This document shows, piece after piece, positions 48,801 to 60,800 of a stretch of 64,000 bases of DNA (the first letter of the stretch is position 1; each line of letters begins with the position of its first letter). A program made the position numbers and the translations under genes. A model generated the notes under the pieces. That model searched no databases. It was not told where the DNA came from and saw only the letters and a program-made list of their open reading frames with translations. Origin of the DNA: Orthonyx spaldingii (Eukaryota; Chordata; Aves; Passeriformes; Orthonychidae); the NCBI GenBank assembly GCA_013397795.1, contig VZTJ01001437.1, positions 825,054-889,053 of the forward strand. Direction: 5' to 3'.

Positions 48801-51800
48801 TATATTTTTCTGGAATGGAAACAGTACAGTGAAAATAAAAGATGATATTGAAATTTGGATGATCCTGTCTTTTAAGTGCAACTAGTTTTTGGAACAAATT
48901 TACTGCACCTGCAGGTGATATGATGAAAGTTCAAGGCAGACAACCTTCTCAGTGGAAGTGTATCAAAGTGCAGCTCACTGTCTGGTATGTGGTACCTGAA
49001 AGGTTCTGTGTGAGTCAAGCAAAAACCTAAATAGTCTTGGCATTAGTTTATCAAGGCTTTTCAGTGGAGTAGGATCTGCTGTGCAGTTTTATAGTATTAA
49101 TAAAGAAAATATTTTCCTGCATCTATGTCAATACTTAGATTGGTGCTCAGCAATCCAGTTTAACATGGATAAGGACAGAGACAGACCATTTCTTGATCAG
49201 GAAACAAACATAACAGTAAAAACAGCACAGTAGGTTTTACTTCAGAAAATTCCCTAACCTTTGGTCCAGGTATCCCCTGTCCTGGTAGCCCTCTAGAGCC
49301 AGGTGGTCCTTTTGGGCCCTGCACTCCCTGAGAAGAGGAGTTAAGTAATTATTAAAAATTAAATAGTCTCTGTTACTGTACATTGAAGTGTGGGCTGAGG
49401 GGGAAGTGAAAATTGTACCTTTTCTCCTTGAATTCCAATTCCAGGTAATCCAACTGATCCCGGTAAACCGGGAGGCCCACTCTCACCCTGGCAAACAAAA
49501 TACAATTGCTTAATTGTGTAAAGATACAGAAACAATCTGGGACAACTCCCATGCTAGTACATGTTGACTTCTCTTGAAGTCACTGAAGCTGGGGATCTGA
49601 GGATCTGACCTTTATCTTTCACACATGCATTTATTCCCCACTGGTTCAGTTGCAAACAACTGCTCGTCTGTTTTTCCCTTTTTAAACCTTAACTTTCACA
49701 CAGAATCAGATGCTTTTTCTAACATCTCCTAGTTTAATATCAGGATATGCTAAAATGGGTTGGGAGAATTTACTGGGCATAAATCTCAACTAAGTACCAC
49801 ATTATCCAGTGTCTTTTATGGGTTCCTTGCCTCACTGTACCTTCTGTAGTGAGTATCAACCCCGTATTCCCTGTATTAGATTTATTTGCACTCTGTTAAT
49901 CCCCTGGTGTGTTTACTGCTCACCTTTTCACCTTTTATGCTGATGCCTGGAAGTCCACGAGGGCCTTTGGGTCCATCAAAGCCACGGTCTCCCTACATGA
50001 AAAAATAATAAGTTGTTAACTGTGGAAACACAGCTGTTCTCTCTGAAGTAACTAAGGGACAGTGTTTGCTCTGTCATCATGAAAACCAAAATGAGAAGAA
50101 CCAGAAAACAGCTCCTGGATCTGTGTTCCAGGATACCAAAGAGATTATCTTTTCAAAAGATTTTGCTCTGCAATTTGAAATTGCTGATGAAAGAGCTGAA
50201 CAAGTTTCTTTTTATCTTTCTGCTCACCTCAATTACTTAAGGTCCTGTTCTGCTTCCTCTCAAATCAATGGCAAAACCAGAACTGATTTAAATGTCTGCA
50301 GGGCTGAGTATTGAGACTAACTAAAAACTGAATTCTGCTTATTTTTCTCATGGGTTAATCTCACTGAAGTGTGGGTTAATCTCATTGAAGGGTGGTAATG
50401 AGGATCTGGCTCCCACTAAGCATTTTGCCAGAATGAAGACCACGTTGACTGTATTGTTGTAGAAGTCAATTTGTAAATGTCATTGTCTTTCTAAATGTTC
50501 ATTTATAAAACAGTGGTCTTGGGGAAAGTGCCGGTTACCAATAAATGTACAAATATTCTGCTTTCCTGTACTTCTCTTAACAAAACAAGTAGAGGCAGAT
50601 GTTAGCTTGCATAAATTGTCAAAGAATCACCCAAGACAATAAAATTATGCCCCAGACAGATCTTTTCTATCCTTAATAACCAATTCCATCATTTTAACTT
50701 TGACAGAAATACATTATGAGGATTTCTGTTCAAAATAACATTCTTTACTCCTGATGTTTTAGAACATCTGCCCTCATTATCCTTTTTCACTAAACTGTAA
50801 GCTTGCAGTAAAAAGTTGTGAAGAAAGTAAACTGTAAAATTTGCTTAGATTAACAAATCACCTGTTTAAAATGTGTTTAAAACCAGAGATCTGACATGCT
50901 TGCAGCCATAGATAGGATTAGAGATACATGTGGACTCTGTTGATACATGCTTGGCTCCAGGTCAGACTTGGCAGTAAAAAGTTGTACATTTTTTACAGAA
51001 TGAAGAGTTCCAATAATGCTGACAGAATTTCACTTTGATTGTTTTATTCTGCCTATCCATCTCAATTGCTTAATAGTCTTGGTTAGATTATGCACTCATC
51101 TGTACTTGTTCTCACTGTGCCTTGTTGCTGTGTTTTAGTTATTAGTTGTAGTGTTTCTTCCCACACGAATTGGTATTTCAGTGGCAATGGGGTGATTTTG
51201 AAATGCATTTTCTTCAAATTGTAGTTTTATTAGTTTTCATTCATGGGATCTGCTAAGCAAATACAAGCCATCAACAATGAAGTTAAATAATTTATATAAT
51301 TCATCATCATAAAATACAGACTGGATGTTTGAAGGTATTGTGTTGCTAGCAGCAATTAAATTTCAACCCAGCTGACAACAGTATTGTGCTAAGCAGAAAT
51401 CCTAAGATTTTTAGTAAAGGGGCAGTTGGGCTCTGCATCTACAAAATATTTTTTTATTGTTTTCTCAAGCAGAATTGGTGCTTACATAACAATGAGCAAA
51501 CTGTTTAGTTGCTTATTTAGTTCATGTACAAGCTGTGTCACTTTGTTATTGTGACCAAAGGCCAAAGTGATAACTCAGCCTAGGAACTGGTTTTCAGTGG
51601 GCAGCACAAGAATCTTCTAATGAGTCCATCTGTGTAGGTACTGTCATTACTTCCACTGGATCTGCAAATTAGTAACAGCACCTTTCTTTTCCCACAAACT
51701 GAATTCAGTCTTCTGCTAAAACGCATAAGCCAGTGGCTGAGGTATGTAAGAAGCTTAGAAGCCTGTCTTTAGTGACAGCAAAGATCTCTCTATATAAGGA

Positions 51801-54800
51801 TTTAGAAAAAAACCCAACAACAAAATGCTAACTTTTTCATCTAGGAACCATTTAACAGTATTTTATTTAATGCCAAATGCTTGAGGCTTTTTAAAATTAT
51901 AGCTGGAATTCATTCCAGGCTTAGATCCCACAAATCAAGCATCAGGCCCCAAAGACTAGCTGTGCCCACAAGTCATGTTTGGACCAAGCAAATTCCATGG
52001 AAATATATTGGACTGTTTGATGGCAAATTGTAATACTAATTTACAAGATACTTTCTCAGATTCCTGTGCCTTCAACGGACTTGTTTTGGCATGCACTCAT
52101 TTAATGGTGCTGTTCTGGTCTTAGAACCCTTTGACTGCTGTACCTTTGCTCCTGGAAGCCCTTCTCCTGGTGAACCTCTTTCTCCTTGAACTCCTTGTGG
52201 TCCTTGAGGCCCCTGTTAACATAAGTTTAAAATGACCTAGAATATGTATTAATCACTCAAATGAACAGCAGTGTGTTCTAGGCCACTGTCTGTTGAAAGC
52301 ATGTCTTCAAATGTTGGTGTAGTTGTAATGTTACAAATAATACAGTATCACAGCATTCCCAGTGAATAAGTGATGAGCATTCTGGCCCGTAGCAGTAACA
52401 GTACCCTTCTTTACTATCTGAGTCACAGATTATATACAGCTGAAATTTCTATTCCTTGCATTTTTGAAATTTTCACTCCTTAAACTTCTGTTTTACAAAA
52501 TCTTGTTAATCCTTATTAATGTATCAGTATAATCATGAGAGACACGGAGAACCAGATTAAAGCCCACGCAGAGTAATGCTGAAAGAGACATAGCTGTAGA
52601 GAGATTTGACTGTAATTGGCACAGAGAGTAACAGCATGCCCTTCTCTTTTTGAAAGCAGATCTGGCAGCAGCACAGGGGGCAAATAACAAAAAAAAAAAG
52701 CATGTTCAAAACCTGTGCATATTGAACCTGCTTCTCAGGGTTTTCTCACATCTACTTTTCGGGGTTTGTTTTCCCTCTGATCTATTGCTTGAGTTTACAC
52801 ATGCATCACAGAATGCTGGTAGATTTGGCTCTCCATAGCCTAAATATGCTTCTCCTTGTGCACAGAGCTTTAGAATTATTCCTAGTTCTTAGGTAAAGAT
52901 ATTTGCACTCTATTAAGCCATTAAAAGGAACTTCCTTTGAAGCAAATAAACTTTAAAATAAATTAAACATATTTAGTATATTTTTTAAAAATCAGAATCT
53001 CTTCTTATAGCAGTCCTTTTGTGGCTAGCAAAGATTCACATCACAGGCACCTCTTCCCCCACCAAGTGGGTCTTTGCTCCACGGTGTTATTAAGGAGACT
53101 CTGGAAGTGTTACTGCCCTGCTTGGACTGACTGTCACCACCAGCCTTATTCGTAATGCTCTTGTCCTTGAGTTCCTCAGCAAGAACTCACTCCTCTCCAG
53201 CAGTGTATTTTCAAGCAGGTTTGAAATCAGTCAGTTCACCTATCAGATGATCTTTCTCTTTTTCATGGGAGCACCTCTTACGAAATGTTTATTACAAATC
53301 TTGCCTTGTCAATGGGAAAAAGGTACCTGTGAAAAAGCTGAACAAAATTTTCCTGTGGTTGCACTAGAAGACTTTCATTCAGGTGAAGAGAAACAAATTT
53401 AAGTCTGCTGTATTGTAAATAGCTCAGTAAAAGGTACTGCCTGATATTTAGAAAAAAAGGACCATAAAATTGACATGCTGATTTTCTGAATTACCACAAA
53501 GAGGTTGAGTTTACAACTGCCAGGAAGAAGAAGGGAAGGAAAAGAAGGAAGAGACTTCAGAGCCAAATCTACTATAAATTCTGCAAGTCTCCTCCTAAAA
53601 GCCATGCTGGTCTTAATGTTCTAGTGGTACTGAAAAAGCAGTCAACTTCAAAATTACCACATAGGGATTTGACTCTTATCAAATCTATCAGGGGACAGAT
53701 TTATTTAGATATTTATGTGGTTTTGTATCAGATGTTATATTTTCATACATGTTTTGGAGATATGATAATTAGAAAAGTTAAGAAATGGAAAACATTTCCA
53801 GTTTATTGAGGGAATTGAGAGACAGACAATGTAGTATGTATACCAGTGAGAAACAGTAGAAGAAAGAAAAGAGATGGTATGATTTAGCACACATTTTTAC
53901 AGGGAAGTATGGAGAATTTTCCCTTTCTGTCCTGCTTTCCTCTCACCAAATAAAAAAATAGACATACCATAAATCCTGGCTCACCAACTCCAGGTGGGCC
54001 AACAGGGCCTGGTCTTCCTGTCAAACCGATGTCACCCTTCAAACAAAGATGTACTTTGAATATGCCTGATTTAGGTATTATGTGTGCACATTTAACAACT
54101 CATCAGACATTCGGTGCTTGAAATATTAGATGTAGGTGAATACAGGGATGGCATAGAAAATCTGAGTGTTCTCAGAGTCCTACACCATGCAAGGCCCAGC
54201 ACGCGTAGGACTGGTGCAGTTTCACAGCTTTAGGGGACAGCATTTGAGACAAGACAATGTTGAGTCTAAGTGATTAATTATTCCCTTCATATGCCCGGTC
54301 ATGTATCACTTATTGTCCTTTCCCAAGAAGTCAGTATTTCTATGCTTGAGTTTCTGGAGCCTTTATGCCAGTCATCTAAACCAACAAGCCTGTTTTACAC
54401 AGATTAATTTCTTTTTAAGACTATGAACGTGTTTTTATCTAGCCATACTCTGAGTTTATGTCAAGCGTAACAACTACTGTAAAAAAAGCCTGTTAAAGTA
54501 CATACTTAAAATATACTTTTTGTTTGCACCTGTTTGCAAACAGTTTTGATAAACAAACAAAGTACCTTTCCAGTACCACAAAACCAGCATTTATAGTCTT
54601 GAAGTTTCTTGTGAATCAGCAAGTCTATTATCTCAGCTGTCTTGGTCCTTATCCTACAATACATGCAATACAGAAGATGAGATTTTTGTACCTTTGGGCC
54701 TGGCAGTCCTGTTCCAGTCTCTCCAGGCAAGCCAGGTGGCCCAGGGAGACCTCTTTCACCCTTTTAAAGAATGAAAAGGAAACAACTCTGTTATAAATTC

Positions 54801-57800
54801 GTGTCTAGGAAAATCAGTTTAACTCACATTGTAGGCTAATTTTTAGTGTATCTTGAATTTCAGCCCATTGGAATTGTCTTACACAGTACTTCATCTGTTC
54901 ATCCTTTCAATGCTTCAAAGTTCCCTTATAATAATTTATCTTGTACAAAGATTACAGATTAAACAAAAGTTAAAAGGTTTCATATCATGTGGGATGTGAA
55001 AGTTTTGACACCCAACTGTTTTGTGTGTCACTGTTGGCCAGCAGGTGCCCTAAATATGGTGCAAAGAAGATATCAAGAGAGATAACAAATAATGTCCTTG
55101 ATACAGTTATTTTCAAGTTTTTCTTCATGACAATATTCCTTTTGAGCCATAGAATTCTTCCTGAGAATGTTCAGTTTCAAGACAATACTTGGTTTGAGAT
55201 GCAAAACAGAATTCCTGTCTGGCACTAAGGGATAAAAAGTTTTAAATTGAAAACTGAAGAAATGCAATGCTGAGTAGTGTTCTGTGACACTACCATATTT
55301 TAACTGTTCATAAATAAAGATGGGAGTGTGATTTGGACCTGAATTTGATACAAAGAGCAAAGTAATACCTTTCTTAAGAACCTTGTAGAATACAAAAAGT
55401 ACACAATTTTCTATCACACAGCTAACGTGTGACGTTAAAGTGCACCCACTACAAGAAGGGTATAGAATATAAGGATAAAATCATTGTTGTTGTCAGGCTA
55501 TATTAACACTTTTTAACATTAATAAGGAGAAGAAATAAAGCAGTTCTTGCCTTTGATCCTTGCAGGCCTTCAGACCCTTGATCTCCAGATTGTCCTTGCG
55601 GGCCCTAATAAAACAGGAGTGGTTTCAATGAGATTTTTCAAGCTTTCATAACAACAGCAGTTTGAAAAACAATCTATGATTTGGTGAAGTCTCCATGAAA
55701 ATAAGAGTTTCAAACATTTCAGAACTGAAGCTTTGCTTTATCATGCATGTATAGATTCAGTTATTCAACTCAGTTGACAGAATTTGGCTCTCCCTTTATT
55801 TGAATACAATTAAAGGTAATCTACAGTCAAGATCTACTGAAACATCTATGATGGGATAAGATTCTTGGCCTTCAGTCTGAGAGTACTGGGATGACAAGAG
55901 ACTAAAGAGTTTCCATGTACTTCTTGAGATAATGAAATTGTTAAGACACTGAAAGAGAAATGAGTGGTTTTGGTTTTTATGGAACTGTATTTGCTGTGGT
56001 CTTCGAGACTGAATGAATTATAAGGATGATTTATTTGTCTAGACTGCTTCTTCAAATTCTTGTTAATTTTGTTATTTAAGAAAATAGATTTTGGGTGCCT
56101 TGAACTCAGCAACTCAAAGATTCCATGTCAGTTGGGGTGTGATATTGTATCAGATCTTTGAATCCCAGGGAACCAGGTATTATTGTTTTCATAGCTAGTT
56201 TTTATTTTTTTTTTTCCATTTTACCTGTATCCCTCTTATTCCTCTGGGGCCTACTGGACCTTCAGGGCCCTGAAAGATAAGTGAAAAAAATGATACATTT
56301 ATCTATATTTAGATTTTGTCAAAACCACTTTTAGGTAATTTTTGCCTTATTTAGGTATCTTTACATGAAAATAAAAACTAAATTTAAAAGAAGCTCAGCA
56401 GCCAGAATGTATTAAATTAATATTTTGAAACGGACTGGTAATCAAAATACAGTGGAATGATGAACAGGGTTCATTATCAAAGACCAGTAAACCAGGATTA
56501 AATTCTGTTTGCTCTGTTTGAAGTATTTGCAGCAATTATACACCAAACCCTAAAGACTGGAGTTAGAAACCTTGATTTCATTTTTATGTCTCATTCCCTT
56601 TGCTTACTATTTCAAGCCTTCTGCCTCTGTTAAAGCAGAGTTTTACCATTGTTTTAAACAGGCTCAGCCTTGGGCCATAAGAGGAGTCATATGAAAATGT
56701 AAAAAGAGCTCAGAAAGTTAGTAAAAATGGTGTCCTTGCTCACTACATATTTTAAAACTGTCAGCTGTCAATTTCCCTCAGCCTTAGAACTAATATACAC
56801 CTTAAATCTATCATGATGGTTGTTATTCAGGGAATTTTTTTTTTTTAATTTTTTTTTTTTTTTGTGGTTTAACTGTTGTTTTCTGGAAGCATAACAACTT
56901 TGTGGCTACTTACTCTGTCTCCTTTTATTCCTGGGATTCCACATTCACCTCTTTCACCCTGGAAAGGAATAAGAATAAATATTTATGAGTTATATTGGCA
57001 TATCATCCTTATTCTCTGGGTGCTTTGGTTGAAAACTTAATGTTATTCTATTTTAGACATATTACAGCACTTGTGCTGCAAGTTCATTGAGAAACAGTCA
57101 CATCTTCTAGTACAGCTTGTGCAGCAGCTGCTAAGATGATGTTATTGTTCATTACTAGTATTTAAAAGAAATATGGCACTATGCATAATAAATAACATCA
57201 AATATGTAGGCATCAATTCTGACTAAAAGAAGTACCTTCTCTCCTTTATATCCAGATTTCCCCTGGGAAAACAAAAAAGCAAAACAGGTTGTGATGATAT
57301 ATAACCCCAAAGTAAGAACATGAGTATTGGCTTCATTCACATTCTACTCTCTTCAGAAAAATAGCATTTCACACAGAAGAGATGACTCTGATAAATCTGG
57401 CAATTCGAAATACTGTGCCTTTTAGTCATGGCAGATGCTGTTGTATGAGTGAATAAATTGTATTGAATGTATCATTTTAGACTGGGATTTTGGTGATGTA
57501 AAAGCAGATCAAGTAGAGTTCATATTTCCGCCTTAGTAACAAACATGCTAAAAGAAAACAAGGAAAGGGCACTAATTAAAAATCGTGTACTCAGTAAAGA
57601 AGAAAGCATAAAGTAGAGTGATTCATATGTGAATGAATTCAGAATTAAGCACTAAGAGACTGATCCTACAGTTTCTACATGTATTTCATTCAAATTTTTC
57701 ACTGCTATTATACACTGGGTCCTTTATTTGTCAAGTTTAAGTGAACCCAGAATGATGCAGGCAGTGTCAGTTTCTGTAATGTTCTTAGATTATCATATCA

Positions 57801-60800
57801 GAGCATTTCAGTGTTTTGGAGGTACTTTGTATTATTGGAGAGTATTTTCTAGATCACACATACAAGAAGGAATTATTCCTTTTCATTAAGCAATGGGAAT
57901 TTCATTAAGCAATGGGTTTTCAGTTCTTCTAATGTTAATGATTCATTAGTTGGTAAACCAGAACTGAAATTTGCTCTTATAACAATTAAAGAAAAAAAGT
58001 GGTATTTTGCCTTAAAGGAACACTGCTCACTGGAGATGAAGAGAAAAAAAAAAATTTTTTTACCTCTATTCCATCTTGTCCTGGGATTCCATTAAGACCT
58101 GGTTCCCCCTATGAATAATTCAACATCAAGATCAGTGAAATAAGGACAAGACAGATGTTTCTCCTAAATCTGAAAAACGACATCACCTTTGCTCCTTTCA
58201 CGCCTGGAGCTCCATTGTCCCCAGTACGACCCTTTTTGCCCTGGAAACAAAAAAATACAATTCTTATGATATATGTTAGTAAAAATAATTTTGTTTTACA
58301 ATATATATGCTATTCTTCTCATACTTAGGGTATTTGCTTCCTATGGATTTATTTTTCAAAATCTCTGCATTTACCATAACATTGAAATTGAATATCTGGG
58401 AACAGCAGGACCAACTCAATAGGCAGTCATTTTTCTCTTTTGTCTTTGTTATAAACTGAACTTTGTTCAGTTCTCCTGTGAAAAAAAGAGGTGATCAGCT
58501 GTTTTTGTAACTACCCATCTTGCTAAGTGGATGTTTTGTTTTCTTCTGAACTATTTGGGGTATATGCTTCTGTGTAAGCAATACCTGCACTTTCCAAGTA
58601 AAAACAGCAAATATTAACCCAAACAAAACTACTGTTTGCACACAGTAGAGGGTTCATTTTCAATTAAAGTGCATTGTACTGTGCAGCATAAACCCAGTAT
58701 ATCTTCCTGTTTATGTATGTAAAGGATATTCAGGTCAAAAGGATGAGGATGGACAAATCTAGGGTTCTCTTTCAAACTCTGACACTGTCCCTTCACCTTG
58801 AGCAAGGGCTATCAGGTACTGTAGTGCTTTAGTTCAATGTTTGGGATATAATATCAGATCATTCAGGTCTTTTTGAAATGTAAGCCATCACTTTATATCA
58901 CCAACCCTTGTATGAAGCAAACCCCTAGATTTGCTAAGGTGTTCTATTTGTAAGACTATTCTGAAAGAAGTCCAGTCCATTTTATTCTGGCCTCAGTTGT
59001 TCCTAATGCTTCAGTATTTTGTTCTCTCTCTTGCTTTCAGAGAGCTTTTTTTGGATATTAATGTTTGTTTCGAGGTTAGTTAGATCCAGCTGGTCTTGTC
59101 TGATTGCAACAGGAAAGTTGTTCCTTTCTGCCTTTTATACTGCTGTGGCTAAAAGGAGAGCCTCACCACACCACACTGTTCTTTCTGTCTGTCGCCACAC
59201 AGAGGGAGTGTCTCATGGCATTCTCAGGTCTCTCTGTGCACTTCCTCCTGGTGTGGCATCTCCATGCAATGTAACTATGGAGGAGTATGTATTGAACCTT
59301 GGACTTTTGTTGTCTCAGGATTTGGGTTCAAATAATTTCTTAAAAAAATTTTAACAATGAATTACATTGCATTTTATGCTGTATATCAGTTATTTGAGAA
59401 ATGACAGCTACTTACAGCAGGACCGGGAAGGCCTCTTTCCCCCTTCTCACAGTTACACGCGTCAACCTGGGGACACTTGGAATGACAATAGTACAGATCA
59501 GCACATTTTAATGGAACAGATAGAAAACACACAGACATTTCCTTGAAGTGACTCTATGGTTGAATACACCAGTAATGACCAGAAATTATAATTACATATT
59601 TTACAAAAATAATTTAACTAGCAGTTTACCACTCATCCAGAATGTGGCCTCCTATACTCCATCCAAAAATCTGTATCATTCCTACTCCTGAAATTTCAAT
59701 CATCTTGATGATGGCTTTCACAAGGTCAGTTTATGGGTATGCTGTGTCTGTCATTATAGACTTGTTTTCATTACTAGGCACTGTAGAGATAATCAAGACA
59801 ATGGAGTAAAAAAGCATCTTACTCTCCTTAACTCCATTATATACAGGATAGTTCATAGTTTAGCTGTAGTTTGATCTATAAACAAAATATATATACTTTT
59901 ATTTAGTTAATGCAATTAATGATAACACTTTATAATCTTTCTTTCTCTTCTGTCATCTCTACCATCAGGTGTCCCAGTCAAACATCATTATGGTATGTAT
60001 TTATATGATTTTTAAGATATTTTTGAAACTTTAAGATCCTTACATAAATACAGAGTTATCACAGGTACTGGAGTTATTTTTGAAGGAGGGATAAGGAATG
60101 TCATTTTTATTTTTGGTTTAGTTATTTATTAAACCTCTGCTTATCTTGAAGATGTATAGAAGTGAAGGGTTTAAATATAATTCTTATCTGAATATCCTAA
60201 CGAGTAACAATATGTTTTCCAAGGCTAACATTAAATGTCTTACTACTTCTATATTGATGGAGAAAAATCAACATATCAACATATGGAAATGAGTGAAAAA
60301 TAGAATGTTTCAAAGTTTTGCGAACACTCATAATATTTAGCAGTTTGCTTGAGCTGCTTATGAGAACATTTTTTGTCTGAGATAACTGTACCTTAGTAGC
60401 ACTAATATCTTTAAAAGGAAAACTAACTTTATTCCCTGCAGAATGCCAGCCAGACCTATCAATGCCTGCAGTCAGGGTGACACAGCATGGACAAACTGGA
60501 AAAACGTAGTGGTGGAGCTTTGAGCTCTTATCCTTTTTTAAACCCTCTCACACAGGAAGAGGATTAAGGGTTAGAACTGCCCTGTCTTCAGCTCTGCATC
60601 ATGGTTTCTTTTTCACTGAGTCTGTTAGAAGGCATGGCAAGATGTATCAGCAAATTCTTGCTAACCTGAATACTCACAAATTGTTTCTTTTTCTTTGGAA
60701 ATACATTAGGTTAGCAAATTACATTAGTAGTTAGTAAATTAATAAAGCACTAATTACTAAATACATTCGTAGGATAGCAAATTAAAGCTCTGTCCTGCAA

